From Cryobacterium lactosi (GTDB lineage Bacteria; Actinomycetota; Actinomycetes; Actinomycetales; Microbacteriaceae), in NCBI RefSeq assembly GCF_004403945.1, contig NZ_SOHM01000007.1, forward strand, positions 350,799 through 414,798: a stretch of DNA of 64,000 nt, given 5' to 3'. Made by a program: the position numbers and the translations under genes. Positions 51,720 through 59,386 of the stretch are shown here, in pieces. The number at the start of each line of letters is the position of its first letter. Position 1 is the stretch's first letter. The notes beneath the pieces are model-generated. The model did no database searches and was not told the origin of the DNA. It saw only the letters and a program-made list of their open reading frames with translations.

Positions 51720-51792
51720 TGCCCCCGGCAGGATTCGAACCTGCGACAAAGAGATTAGAAGGCTCCTGCTCTATCCCCTGAGCTACGGGGGC
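51720..51792 (-). tRNA. tRNA-Arg (anticodon TCT)
   Basis: Acceptor GCCCCCG/CGGGGGC, anticodon loop CTTCTAA (anticodon TCT), T arm GCAGG-TTCGAAT-CCTGC and discriminator A. The CCA end is not encoded. A terminator follows directly. Confidence 0.96.
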
Positions 51793-51846
51793 GCATAGCG
51801 CTTCAACGATACCGCAGTCCGGACGGCTACCCGGGCGTGGGCGCAC

Positions 51847-52107
51847 CTACAGGGCTTTGGCCGTGGCCACGAGCACCTGGGCGAGGGTCGGCACGCCCGT
51901 GGCTCGGAACACCTCGTCGCCGGCGGCGTTGTGAACGATGATCGTGGGAGTGGTGCGGATCCCCTCAGCCTCGGCCGCCGCGTTGTCGTGCGCCACGTCG
52001 AGTTCCCGCACCGTCGCCGCCGGCACCAGCCGTTCGACCTCGGCCAGGACGGCACGGGTCTGCAGGCACGGCTCACAGAACGCCGAAGAGAAGAAGATGA
52101 GTTCCAT
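51847..52107 (-). CDS. Small thioredoxin/glutaredoxin-like protein
   Basis: An 86-residue thioredoxin-fold protein with the redox motif CEPC in FFSSAFCEPCLQTRAVL, the cis-Pro in GIRTTPTIIVHN, and the C-terminal ATGVPTLAQV. At this size it is shorter than classical thioredoxin and resembles glutaredoxin/TrxA-like mini-proteins. Cytoplasmic. The redox partner is unknown; mycoredoxin-like function is possible. AGGAG precedes the ATG. Confidence 0.85.
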   Translation of the reverse strand: MELIFFSSAFCEPCLQTRAVLAEVERLVPAATVRELDVAHDNAAAEAEGIRTTPTIIVHNAAGDEVFRATGVPTLAQVLVATAKAL

Positions 52108-52115
52108 ACCGGCTC

Positions 52116-52334
52116 CTAGCCGTTGACGAGTGCGATAACGGCCACTACCGCTGAGACCACGGCCAGCAGCAGCGACACCCCGACCAGCACGGCGTGCACG
52201 ATCAAGAACGACGTCGGCTTGCCAGACGCATCCCGCGCCCGGTCATCCTGACTGACCCTCTTATAGAAGCGGGGCCAGACCACGACGTTCCAGACGGCGT
52301 TGAGCAGCAGCAGGATGGCGAGTGTTGTAAGCAT
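52116..52334 (-). CDS. SCO4848-family small membrane protein
   Basis: A 72-residue protein with two membrane segments: MLTTLAILLLLNAVWNVVVW near the N-terminus and the C-terminal FLIVHAVLVGVSLLLAVVSAV. The WPRFYKRVSQDDRA loop and the charged centre match the SCO4848 family, conserved in actinobacteria and without a known function. It ends 8 nt before the thioredoxin-like gene and is probably cotranscribed with it. It is divergent from orn. Confidence 0.85.
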   Translation of the reverse strand: MLTTLAILLLLNAVWNVVVWPRFYKRVSQDDRARDASGKPTSFLIVHAVLVGVSLLLAVVSAVVAVIALVNG

Positions 52335-52341
52335 CAGAGCA

Positions 52342-52347
52342 AGTCTA
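52342..52347 (-). promoter_or_regulatory. Possible -10 box of the SCO4848-family gene
   Basis: TAGACT on the minus strand with a 7-nt spacer to the ATG at 52334; leaderless-type. Confidence 0.4.
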
Positions 52348-52407
52348 CGAGCGCCGGCCGGGCCGTGTGAGCAACGATCGACCGGGGAGCCTGTCCAGGG
52401 CCACCGC

Positions 52408-52413
52408 TAGACT
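52408..52413 (+). promoter_or_regulatory. -10 box of orn (leaderless)
   Basis: TAGACT, then CACCCC (6 nt), then the ATG at 52420. No purine-rich ribosome-binding site is present. Confidence 0.55.
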
Positions 52414-52419
52414 CACCCC

Positions 52420-53040
52420 ATGACAAATAGCAGTGACCGGTTGGTATGGATCGATTGCGAAATGACCGGGCTCGACATCAACAACGACGAATTGGTGGAG
52501 ATTGCGGTGGTCGTCACGGACTTCGACCTCAACATTCTCGACCCCGGCCTCGAAATCGTGATCAAGCCCGACGCTTCGGCCCTGGAGAACATGGGCGACT
52601 TCGTGCGCAACATGCACACCTCCTCCGGACTGATCGAGGAGATCCCCCATGGCGTGAGCGTGGCAGACGCCGAGTATCAGGTCCTCGAGTACGTGCTGCG
52701 TTTCGTTCCCGAAGACCAGCGCGCTCCCCTGGCCGGCAACTCCATCGGCACCGACCGGGCGTTCCTGGCCCGGTACATGCCGCGCCTGGACAAGCAGCTG
52801 CACTACCGCAACGTCGATGTCTCGTCGATCAAGGAACTCGCGCACCGGTGGTTCCCGCGTGCGTACTTCAACGCACCCGCGAAAGACGGTGGCCACCGCG
52901 CCCTCGCCGACATCCTCGAGTCGATTCGTGAGCTCGCCTACTACCGCCAGAGCGTCTTCGTGGCCGATCCCGGACCCACAAGCGCCGAAGCAAAATCGCA
53001 CGCAGCGGCCGTTGTGAACAACTTCACCCCAAACGTGTAA
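52420..53040 (+). CDS. orn: Oligoribonuclease
   Basis: Essential 3'-5' exoribonuclease that degrades short RNA oligomers, including pGpG from c-di-GMP turnover. The 206 residues belong to the DEDDh superfamily: D12/E14 in [23 protein letters not shown], and the exo III motif [11 protein letters not shown]. The conserved VDVSSIKEL segment is also present. A Pro/Ala tail of about 25 residues follows the domain. tRNA-His follows after 45 nt. Confidence 0.95.
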   Translation: MTNSSDRLVWIDCEMTGLDINNDELVEIAVVVTDFDLNILDPGLEIVIKPDASALENMGDFVRNMHTSSGLIEEIPHGVSVADAEYQVLEYVLRFVPEDQRAPLAGNSIGTDRAFLARYMPRLDKQLHYRNVDVSSIKELAHRWFPRAYFNAPAKDGGHRALADILESIRELAYYRQSVFVADPGPTSAEAKSHAAAVVNNFTPNV

Positions 53041-53085
53041 TAGAATTCTTGAGTTGCCTCCGCTCGTGAGAGTGGAGCGGCACAT

Positions 53086-53162
53086 GGTGGGTATAGCTCA
53101 GCTGGTAGAGCGCCTGGTTGTGGTCCAGGAGGTCGCGGGTTCAAGCCCCGTTACTCACCCCA
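53086..53162 (+). tRNA. tRNA-His (anticodon GTG)
   Basis: The extra 5' G-1 is encoded (53086). Acceptor GTGGGTA pairs with TACTCAC (one G-U), anticodon loop TTGTGGT (anticodon GTG), T-loop TTCAAGC, discriminator C and encoded CCA. The C73 and G-1 pair are identity features of tRNA-His. Confidence 0.96.
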
Positions 53163-53172
53163 ATGAAATGAG

Positions 53173-53204
53173 AAGTCCCGGCCTGTGCAGGCCGGGACTT
53201 TTTC
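53173..53204 (+). terminator. Terminator of tRNA-His
   Basis: A 13-bp stem (AAGTCCCGGCCTG and complement) with a 2-nt TG centre, followed by TTTTT. Confidence 0.92.
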
Positions 53205-53229
53205 GTTCGCCCCGTGTCATGCTGAGTGG

Positions 53230-53580
53230 ATGCTCACGCTCAACCACGACGACTTCGAACGTCTCGTCATCGACCAACTCGACCTGCTCCCCGACGACAT
53301 GGTCGACGGCTTGGAGAACATCATCTTCGTGGTGGAGGACCGGCCCGAGAACGGCACCCTGGACACCCTGGGCCTGTACGACGGCGTCGCACTGACCGAA
53401 CGCGGCCAGTATGGCTTCGGCGAGATGCCCGACCGCATCATCCTGTTTCGTGAGCCGCTGCTGGCCATCGTCGACACTCTGGACGAGTTGCGGGACGAGA
53501 TTCACGTGACCCTCGTTCACGAGATCGCACATTTCTACGGCATTGACGACGACAGGCTGCACGAGCTGGGCTGGGCGTGA
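53230..53580 (+). CDS. Small zincin-like metallopeptidase family protein
   Basis: A 116-residue protein with the zinc motif HEIAH in VTLVHEIAHFYGIDDDRLHELGW, matching the minigluzincin/zincin-like DUF1025 family. The N-terminal half (EDRPENGTLDTLGLYDGVALTERGQYGFGEMPDRIILF) is also typical. The activity in vivo is unknown; homologues crystallise as minimal zincins. CATGCT, a weak -10 box, lies 6 nt before the ATG. Confidence 0.88.
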   Translation: MLTLNHDDFERLVIDQLDLLPDDMVDGLENIIFVVEDRPENGTLDTLGLYDGVALTERGQYGFGEMPDRIILFREPLLAIVDTLDELRDEIHVTLVHEIAHFYGIDDDRLHELGWA

Positions 53581-53602
53581 CCGGGGTCGGCTACCCTGAA
53601 CC

Positions 53603-54907
53603 ATGAGTAGATTTCGACCTGGCCGGGTCATCGGTATTTCGGTGGGAACCCTCGTAATCTTGACGATCGGGGTGTACGGGCCCGCCACTTTGCTCGGCCC
53701 GCTCCCCCACGCGACCGTCGCCCTCACCGTGCCGGATGCGTCCGTGACCGCGTCCACCCCGGTGTTGCCCGCTGCCGGGACCAGCGGCATCCTCGCCGTG
53801 ACGCCCGTGGACGCGACCGGTGAGAGCGCGACAGCGGACACGGCCGCGGCGGGCACCCGGACCGAGACCCTGGGCGTGGATCCCATCGCCGTCGGCGGCG
53901 GCAGCGCCCCCCTGCCGATGGCGTCCGCCGCCAAGATCATCACGGCCCTCGTCGTGCTCGACGCCAAACCCCTCGAGGCCGGCGAGCCCGGTCCGGCCTA
54001 CTCGCTGGTCACCGCCGACTACCAGGACTACCTCGACTACACGGCTGAGGATGCCCGTACCGTGATCGTCTTTCCCGGCGAGAGCTGGACCGAGCGGGAG
54101 ATGTTGCAGGCCATGATCCTCGGCTCCAGCAACAATCACGCCGATACCCTCGCCCGGTGGGCCTTCGGCTCGGTCGACGCCTACCTCACCGCCGCCAACG
54201 CGTGGTTGGCTGCCAACGGCATGGCCGACACCACCGTCGTCGACGCCAACGGCCTCCAAGACGGCAGCGCGGGCACCGGCGCCGACCTGGCCAGGATCGC
54301 GGCCCTCGCAGCCACGAATCCTGTGATCGCCGACATCATCAAGCAGCCGGCATCCGCCCTGGTCGGCCAGCGCGGCGTGAACAACACGACGGCCTACCTG
54401 CCGGAGGAAGGCATCACCGGCGTCTCCCGCAGTTACACCGATGCCGGCGGCGTGTGTTTCCTGTTCACCGCCACAGTGGTCGCCGGGGAGAAGACCTTCA
54501 CCTTTGCCGGCGCGTTCCTGGGTGAGCCGGACTATGACACCCTCACCGCCGACCTGACGGCGCTGATGGCGTCGGCACGGGCCGGGGTGACCGAGTTGCC
54601 GGTGCTGGCTGAGGGCGACGGCTACGCGACCCTCACGACCGCGTGGGGCGATTCGGCCGGTGCCGTCGTCGGCACGCCCAAGACCAGGTTCGGCTGGCAG
54701 GCCGCCGCCCCCAGCAACGCCGAGGTGACCCTCGACGACGTCACGACAGGGCGGGCTGGGGCGAAGATCGGCCGGGTCACGGTGGATGCGTTCGGCGAGA
54801 GCGTCTCGTCCACCCTGGAGCTGGATAGCACGCTGACCGATCCGGGGCCGGGCTGGCGCCTGCTGCACCCCATCCCGGTGATCAGCGCGCTGGTCAACAG
54901 CTGGTAA
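53603..54907 (+). CDS. D-alanyl-D-alanine carboxypeptidase-like protein (S11) with degenerate KTG motif
   Basis: An exported or membrane-anchored protein of 434 residues; the N-terminal segment VIGISVGTLVILTIGVYG (about 9-28) is the anchor. The SxxK motif is S108-A-A-K111 and the SxN motif is S175-S-N177, so two of the three penicillin-binding-protein motifs are intact. Where S11 enzymes have K-T-G before STD/YTD, this protein reads S-R-S in GVSRSYTDAGGVC. It may be a weak or non-catalytic peptidoglycan-binding protein, or an S11 variant. TACCCT lies 5 nt before the ATG (leaderless-type). Confidence 0.82.
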   Translation: MSRFRPGRVIGISVGTLVILTIGVYGPATLLGPLPHATVALTVPDASVTASTPVLPAAGTSGILAVTPVDATGESATADTAAAGTRTETLGVDPIAVGGGSAPLPMASAAKIITALVVLDAKPLEAGEPGPAYSLVTADYQDYLDYTAEDARTVIVFPGESWTEREMLQAMILGSSNNHADTLARWAFGSVDAYLTAANAWLAANGMADTTVVDANGLQDGSAGTGADLARIAALAATNPVIADIIKQPASALVGQRGVNNTTAYLPEEGITGVSRSYTDAGGVCFLFTATVVAGEKTFTFAGAFLGEPDYDTLTADLTALMASARAGVTELPVLAEGDGYATLTTAWGDSAGAVVGTPKTRFGWQAAAPSNAEVTLDDVTTGRAGAKIGRVTVDAFGESVSSTLELDSTLTDPGPGWRLLHPIPVISALVNSW

Positions 54908-54931
54908 TCACCGGGCAGCCGCAACCGCGGT

Positions 54932-55192
54932 TCAGTCGGGTTCGTCGTTCGATTCGACCGGGTCGCTGTCAGAGGAGTCGAAGGCGTAGCGCACGTGAAG
55001 CTTGCCCTGCACCTCACGACTGTCGACCTCGTCGTACCAGAACAGCGACTCCATGCTGTCCACGGCGGCGACCATGCTGATCCGCGCGTCGTGCTCGCCG
55101 TGCAGGAGCACGCGGGTTTCGGCCTGGCCCTCCAGCGGGCCGTCCACGAACTCCACGATGTATTCGGTGTTCTCACTCTGCGGGGTAGTCAT
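54932..55192 (-). CDS. Small acidic protein of unknown function
   Basis: An 86-residue soluble protein. The N-terminal half has the pattern EYIVEFVDGPLEGQAETRVL, a short beta-rich motif seen in small actinobacterial hypothetical proteins; the C-terminus is Asp/Ser/Glu-rich (DSSDSDPVESNDEPD). No catalytic motif. The promoter TAGGTT is 6 nt before the ATG. It is followed on the other strand by the peptidase gene (convergent). Confidence 0.65.
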   Translation of the reverse strand: MTTPQSENTEYIVEFVDGPLEGQAETRVLLHGEHDARISMVAAVDSMESLFWYDEVDSREVQGKLHVRYAFDSSDSDPVESNDEPD

Positions 55193-55198
55193 GACCCC

Positions 55199-55204
55199 AA
55201 CCTA
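55199..55204 (-). promoter_or_regulatory. -10 box of the gene at 54932-55192 (leaderless)
   Basis: TAGGTT with a 6-nt spacer to the ATG at 55192. It overlaps the 3' end of the upstream kinase-like gene. Confidence 0.45.
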
Positions 55205-55834
55205 CTGCGGCGGCACGGCTTTCGCCTGAGGAACCGGCGGAGCGTCCCGGCCCAGCGGTGTGCCGGTGAGCCGCACCGTCGCCCACCGTTCGGGCTGGTC
55301 CCGGTCGCGGTATGCTTCCCAGTCCCTCTGCCACTGGTCCCAGTGTGCTTCGAACCCGCCTCCGTCACGGGCCAGTGCGCGCTGCTTGCGGATGCCGTCG
55401 TCGGCATCCAGCCACACCCGCACGTCGCTCAGCGCGGCATGCGCCTCGGCCAGGGCGCCGCAGCCCTCGATCACGAGGGGACGGCCGGGGTCGATGCTGT
55501 GCCATTCGGCCGGGCGGGCCGCCGCCCAGTCGTAGCGTTGCCACGCCGCGGGCCGTCCGGCGTGCCGGGCGCCCAGCACCAACCGGCCGATCTGGTCTAT
55601 GGCGGCGTCCAGACCGCCCCAACCTGGGTAGACGTCGTCCAGGCGCACCAGTGTCGGCAGGACCGGGCCAGGCCAGGCGGCCAGCACCGCGTCGGCGAGG
55701 GTGCTCTTGCCCGCGCCGCTGGGGCCGTCGATGAGGACCACGGCCCGGTCGCCGACGGGATTGCGGCCCAGCGTGCGAACGGCGTCCAGGACGGGGGTTG
55801 CCGGGACCGGGGTGGCCAGGTCAGGCGAGCACAA
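55202..55834 (-). CDS. P-loop ATP-binding protein (uridine kinase-like)
   Basis: About 210 residues. The P-loop is VVLIDGPSGAGKSTLADAVL; VRLDDVYPGWGGLD matches the uridine/pantothenate kinase-like region where Asp and Tyr contact the phosphate acceptor, and RPLVIEGCGAL and VRVWLDADDGIRKQRALARDG are the later strands. The substrate is unknown. The start is uncertain: TTG at 55834 overlaps the ecfT-type stop by 14 nt and would be coupled; a TTG at 55882 would overlap it more. Cytoplasmic. Confidence 0.78.
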   Translation of the reverse strand: MCSPDLATPVPATPVLDAVRTLGRNPVGDRAVVLIDGPSGAGKSTLADAVLAAWPGPVLPTLVRLDDVYPGWGGLDAAIDQIGRLVLGARHAGRPAAWQRYDWAAARPAEWHSIDPGRPLVIEGCGALAEAHAALSDVRVWLDADDGIRKQRALARDGGGFEAHWDQWQRDWEAYRDRDQPERWATVRLTGTPLGRDAPPVPQAKAVPPQ

Positions 55835-56615
55835 AATGCCACGTCCCCGCCAGCACTGCGGCCGTGATCGCGGTGGCGGCAATGACAGCCCCGATGACCA
55901 CGACCAGGCTGTCGCGCAAACCGAACACCGATTCCCGGGCCCAGGTGCGCGGGATGTCGCTGCCGAAGCCCCTGGCCTCCATGGCGGTGGCGAGCTTGCT
56001 GCCGCGTCGCACCGAGAGCACCAGCAGGGCGAAGGCGAGACCGCCGAACCGGCGGCCCCGGCCGCGTAGCCCGCCGCCGTCGCCCACGCCGCGGGCCCGC
56101 CGGGCCAGGGCGAGGGAGTGCCAATCGTCGATGAACATGCCCACCAGGCGCAAACCGGCCAGGGCGCCGAGCACGAACCGGGCCGGCAGGCGCAGCACCT
56201 GCGCGAGGCCGTCGCCGAGGTCGGTGGGGTCGGTGGTGGCCAGCAGCACGATGCCGGGGATGCCGATGGCCAGGATCCGTAACCCGATCGCGAGGGCCAG
56301 GGCCACCGATCCCTCCGTCACCGACACGAAGCCGGCGCTGAGCAGCACCGCGCCGGAGTCCTGCCCGTAGAGCACCGTGGTGAGAACGGCGAACGGCGCG
56401 GCAATCCACACCGGCGCGGTGCGCAGCCAGAACTGGCGGGCGCTCAGCCCGCACCAGGCCAACAGCACGGCCTCGAGGGCAAGCGCCACCGCGGCTGACA
56501 CCCAGTCGATGGACAGCATCAGGGCGCAGCTGATCAGCAGCGCCACGGCGAGTTTGGCCACCGGGTTCACCCGGGCGATGGCACTCGGCCGGATCTCCGG
56601 CGTCATCAGGCTCAC
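55821..56615 (-). CDS. ykoC: ECF transporter T component (YkoC/EcfT)
   Basis: Membrane coupling subunit of an energy-coupling-factor importer, 264 residues with about five membrane segments (VAKLAVALLISCALMLSIDWV; ALALEAVLLAWCGLS; GSVALALAIGLRILAIGIPGIVLL; FVLGALAGLRLVGMFI; SLVVVIGAVIAATAITAAVLAG). The EcfT signature motifs are ARRARGV and AMEARGFG in the C-terminal coupling helices. The start is GTG at 56615, overlapping the ATPase stop by 4 nt (GTGA). It is third in the ykoE-ykoD-ykoC operon. Confidence 0.9.
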   Translation of the reverse strand: MSLMTPEIRPSAIARVNPVAKLAVALLISCALMLSIDWVSAAVALALEAVLLAWCGLSARQFWLRTAPVWIAAPFAVLTTVLYGQDSGAVLLSAGFVSVTEGSVALALAIGLRILAIGIPGIVLLATTDPTDLGDGLAQVLRLPARFVLGALAGLRLVGMFIDDWHSLALARRARGVGDGGGLRGRGRRFGGLAFALLVLSVRRGSKLATAMEARGFGSDIPRTWARESVFGLRDSLVVVIGAVIAATAITAAVLAGTWHFVLA

Positions 56616-58159
56616 AGCGGCTCCGTTCCGATGCGCCGGCGCAGTCCGCTGCTCAGCCTGCCGGTGGCACCGCCGGGGCTTCCGGCCGGCCCGGCACCGG
56701 GCACCAGGGTGAGTCGCGCATCCGCCAGTGCGGACACGAACTGCTCGTCGTGCGTGACCGCCAGCACAGCGGTGCCCTCGTCGAGCAACTCGGCGAGCAG
56801 CCGGACAAGCTCGGCCCAGGTGCGGGAATCCTGCCCGAAGGTGGGTTCGTCGAGCACCAGCAGCCTGGGCCGTGTGGCCAGTACCGTCGCGACCGACAAC
56901 CGGCGTTTCTCGCCGCCGGAGAGGGTGAACGGGTTCGCGTCGGCGAGGTGGTCCAGTCGCAGCCGGTGCAGCAGGGCGTCCACCCGCTCCGTCTGCGCGG
57001 CGCCGCCCAGGCCGAGCGCGCGGGGGCCGATCGCGAGTTCGCCCCGCACCGTGCCGGCGAGGAACTGGTGTTCGGGGTCTTGGAAGACGGTGCCGATACG
57101 TTCGAGCAGGTCGCGGGAGCGCCAGCGGTGTGGGGCCGGCCCGAGTCCGGCGGCCAGCGCATCCGCTGCGGTGAGATGTCCGCCCGCCGGGGCGAGGAGC
57201 CCGGCCAGGGTGAGTGCCAGGGTCGACTTGCCGGTGCCGTTCGGGCCGGTGACTGCGGTGGCGGTGCCGGATTCCAGGGTCAGGTTCAGCTCCCCCGCGA
57301 CGACGACGGCGCGTTTGCGGGCGAACGGCACCCGCCCGACGCAGAGACCCTCGGCGTGCAGCAGGACCTCGGCCTCGGACGCCTCGGAGCGGTTCCGGCG
57401 CTCGGGCGGCGCGGGCGGGAACCTGGGAATCCACACCCCGGCGGCGGCCAGCCGTTCGCCTTCGGCGCTGAGCACCCTGTCGGTGGGCCCGTCGGCGAGG
57501 ATCCCTCCGGCCGGATCGAGCACGATGATGCGGTCGACCACCTGCTGCCAGACGGCGACACGGTGTTCGATCACGATGAGGGTCGCGCCGGATGCCTCCA
57601 CTGAGCGCAGCACGGCGTCGCGCACTTCCACCACCCCCTCGGGATCGAGGTTGGCGGTGGGCTCGTCGAGCAGCACAAGGCCGGGTCGCATGGCCAGCAC
57701 CCCGGCCAGGGCCAGGCGTTGCTTCTGGCCGCCGCTGAGGGCACTGGTCGGGTGTCGCAGCGGCAGGTCCAGGCCCACGTCGGCGAGGGCCTGGCCGACC
57801 CGCGGCCAGATCTCGGCGCGCGGCACGGCCAGGTTCTCGCAGCCGAAGGCGACGTCGTCGCCCACGCGGGCGAGTACGACCTGGGAATCCGGGTCCTGCA
57901 GCACCAGGCCCACCCGGCCGCGGGACGCGCTGGGCCGCCGGCCGTCCACGAGGAGCTCGCCGGTCTCGTCGCCATCCTCGTCGTCGCCGAGCACGCCGGC
58001 CAAGGCATGCATCAGCGTGCTCTTACCCGCGCCGCTGGGCCCGAGCACGAGCACCCGCTCCCCCGGGCGAATGTCCAGATCCAGCCCGGAGACCGCGGCC
58101 CTGGCCCTGCCGGCGTGCCGCCAGCCCCAGCCGGACGCCGTGACCCTGGCGCCGGTCAC
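56612..58159 (-). CDS. ykoD: ECF transporter ATPase, two fused ABC domains (YkoD)
   Basis: ATPase subunit of the importer, 515 residues with two nucleotide-binding domains in one chain. Walker A motifs are GPSGAGKST (40-48) and GPNGTGKST (about 308); signatures are LSGGQKQR and LSGGEKRR; the Q-loops VLQDPDSQV and VFQDPEHQF are those of ECF (CbiO-type) ATPases. The ATG overlaps the stop of ykoE by 4 nt. Fusion of the two ATPases replaces separate EcfA1 and EcfA2. Confidence 0.93.
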   Translation of the reverse strand: MTGARVTASGWGWRHAGRARAAVSGLDLDIRPGERVLVLGPSGAGKSTLMHALAGVLGDDEDGDETGELLVDGRRPSASRGRVGLVLQDPDSQVVLARVGDDVAFGCENLAVPRAEIWPRVGQALADVGLDLPLRHPTSALSGGQKQRLALAGVLAMRPGLVLLDEPTANLDPEGVVEVRDAVLRSVEASGATLIVIEHRVAVWQQVVDRIIVLDPAGGILADGPTDRVLSAEGERLAAAGVWIPRFPPAPPERRNRSEASEAEVLLHAEGLCVGRVPFARKRAVVVAGELNLTLESGTATAVTGPNGTGKSTLALTLAGLLAPAGGHLTAADALAAGLGPAPHRWRSRDLLERIGTVFQDPEHQFLAGTVRGELAIGPRALGLGGAAQTERVDALLHRLRLDHLADANPFTLSGGEKRRLSVATVLATRPRLLVLDEPTFGQDSRTWAELVRLLAELLDEGTAVLAVTHDEQFVSALADARLTLVPGAGPAGSPGGATGRLSSGLRRRIGTEPL

Positions 58160-58824
58160 TGGGCGGGCTGGCTGAGTGCCCGGTCGGTCGGGCCGGATTC
58201 ACGACCGGCGGCGAACCGGCTCAGCGCGCCGGTGCGGGCGAGCCCGCGAACCGCCAGCCAGGAGAGCAACCCGGCCAGCACGGTGCCGGAGACGACGGCG
58301 GAGACGAAGTAGACGGCCTTGTAGCCGATGTCCAGGGCCGCGTAGCTCGTGAAGGTCGTGTCGAGCAGGCCGACAGCGACACCGGCGCCGGCTCCGGCCA
58401 GCAGGGCGACGCCGAGACGCCAATTGGCGTAGAAGAACAGCGCCAGCACGATCTCGGCGCCCAGACCCTCCACCACGCCCCAGATCAAGGTGGAGAAGCC
58501 CCACTGGGTGCCGATGAGCATCGACACGACGGCGGCGACCACCTCGGTGTAGACGGCGGCACCCGGCTTGCGGATGATGAGCCCGCCGAGAACGCCGGCG
58601 AACAGCCAGCCGCCGGCCAGGAGCCCCTCAAGCCCGGGGGTGAAGGCGAGCAGGGCGCTCAGCGGCGACCAGGCCAGACCCCAGGCCCAGAAGATCACGC
58701 CGCTGGCGACGCCGATGACGCTGGCCACGACGATGTCGACGACCCGCCATTTCAGCACCCGCGGTTTACGCGACGTGGAGGGGGCCGGCGTGTGAGAAGT
58801 CAGGGTGTTGATTGATGCGTGCAC
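58156..58824 (-). CDS. ykoE: ECF transporter S component, thiamine/HMP type (YkoE)
   Basis: Substrate-binding membrane subunit, 222 residues with about five to six hydrophobic segments, for example VVDIVVASVIGVASGVIFWAWGLAWSPL and AAVYTEVVAAVVSMLIGTQWGFSTLIWG, which match YkoE of the hydroxymethylpyrimidine/thiamine ECF system. Specificity for a thiamine precursor is supported by the TPP riboswitch directly upstream. The start is GTG at 58824. The order riboswitch-ykoE-ykoD-ykoC is the standard operon. Confidence 0.92.
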   Translation of the reverse strand: MHASINTLTSHTPAPSTSRKPRVLKWRVVDIVVASVIGVASGVIFWAWGLAWSPLSALLAFTPGLEGLLAGGWLFAGVLGGLIIRKPGAAVYTEVVAAVVSMLIGTQWGFSTLIWGVVEGLGAEIVLALFFYANWRLGVALLAGAGAGVAVGLLDTTFTSYAALDIGYKAVYFVSAVVSGTVLAGLLSWLAVRGLARTGALSRFAAGRESGPTDRALSQPAQ

Positions 58825-58829
58825 TGTTC

Positions 58830-58859
58830 GTGCCCTTTCCGTAGAGGAATACTGGGCAC
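58830..58859 (-). promoter_or_regulatory. Possible ribosome-binding-site sequestering hairpin of ykoE
   Basis: On the minus strand GTGCCC (58859-58854) can pair with GGGCAC (58835-58830). The latter includes the GGG of the probable Shine-Dalgarno GGAAAGGG. The 5' arm shares GTG with the last strand of the TPP riboswitch P1 stem, so the two structures exclude each other in part. Confidence 0.4.
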
Positions 58860-58957
58860 GGGATTGAGAAGCCTCCCTGCGCTGGCATGATCCAGATCAG
58901 GTTCGACGGTCGAAGCTGAAGTAGCTTCCTCTCAGCCCGGTTCACCGGACTCCCGTG
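58857..58957 (-). promoter_or_regulatory. TPP riboswitch (THI element)
   Basis: On the minus strand: P1 CACGGGA...TCCCGTG (58957-58951 with 58863-58857), the core CTGAGAGG after GGTGAACCGGG, and the second conserved arm GACCGTCGAACCTGATCTGG with ATCATGCCAGCGCAGGGAGG. CTGAGA and the ACCTGATCTGGATCATGCCAG-type core are diagnostic. It lies 33 nt before the ykoE start and should reduce expression when TPP is plentiful. Confidence 0.96.
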
Positions 58958-59047
58958 TTGTTCGATTCGAGTATAGAACCCTGCGGGCGTATCCGGGCGC
59001 GACGAGACGCAGCGCGACGCCGTCGCGCCGCCAGACGCCCGCGGTCG

Positions 59048-59374
59048 CTAGCGCTTGAGCGCGCGGATGATCCGGGCGATGGCCTTGCCGGAGACCCACA
59101 CGAACGGGATGCCGACGGCGAGCAGCGAGATCACGTTCGGCTCGAACCGGGCCGCCCCGCCGGACTTCACGTAGGCGCCGATCGGGATGGCCATGCCGCC
59201 ACCGCCGCCACCGGCCGCGGCGGACTCGTCGCCTTCACCGCCGCCGCCGAATCCGTACTGCACCAGGGCGACCGGAACGATGGTGACACCCTCGATCTGC
59301 ACGGGATCCCCATAGGCCGACCTGACCCCGATGGATCGAGCGTTTTCTGCGAGCTTCAAGGCGAGATTAGTCAT
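59048..59374 (-). CDS. GerW family protein (YtfJ-like)
   Basis: A 108-residue protein of the GerW/YtfJ family. Hallmarks are the N-terminal helix AENARSIGVRSAYGDPVQIEG, the strand VTIVPVALVQYGFGGGGEG, a Gly-rich linker and the C-terminal segment PNVISLLAVGIPFVWVSGKAI, which may be membrane-associated. In Bacillus GerW is a spore protein; here no sporulation gene is seen, so another role is likely. TAGCCT lies 6 nt before the ATG. Confidence 0.85.
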   Translation of the reverse strand: MTNLALKLAENARSIGVRSAYGDPVQIEGVTIVPVALVQYGFGGGGEGDESAAAGGGGGGMAIPIGAYVKSGGAARFEPNVISLLAVGIPFVWVSGKAIARIIRALKR

Positions 59375-59380
59375 GCTGCG

Positions 59381-59386
59381 AGGCTA
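59381..59386 (-). promoter_or_regulatory. -10 box of the GerW-like gene (leaderless)
   Basis: TAGCCT on the minus strand with exactly 6 nt before the ATG at 59374. It overlaps the stop codon of dinB. Confidence 0.5.

Noticed and set aside
40832..51792. tRNA-borne integrative element carrying the sulfatase operon
   Set aside because: The nearest tRNA (Arg, 51720-51792) is separated from the operon by a membrane protein gene and nadE, and no integrase or duplicated tRNA end was seen.
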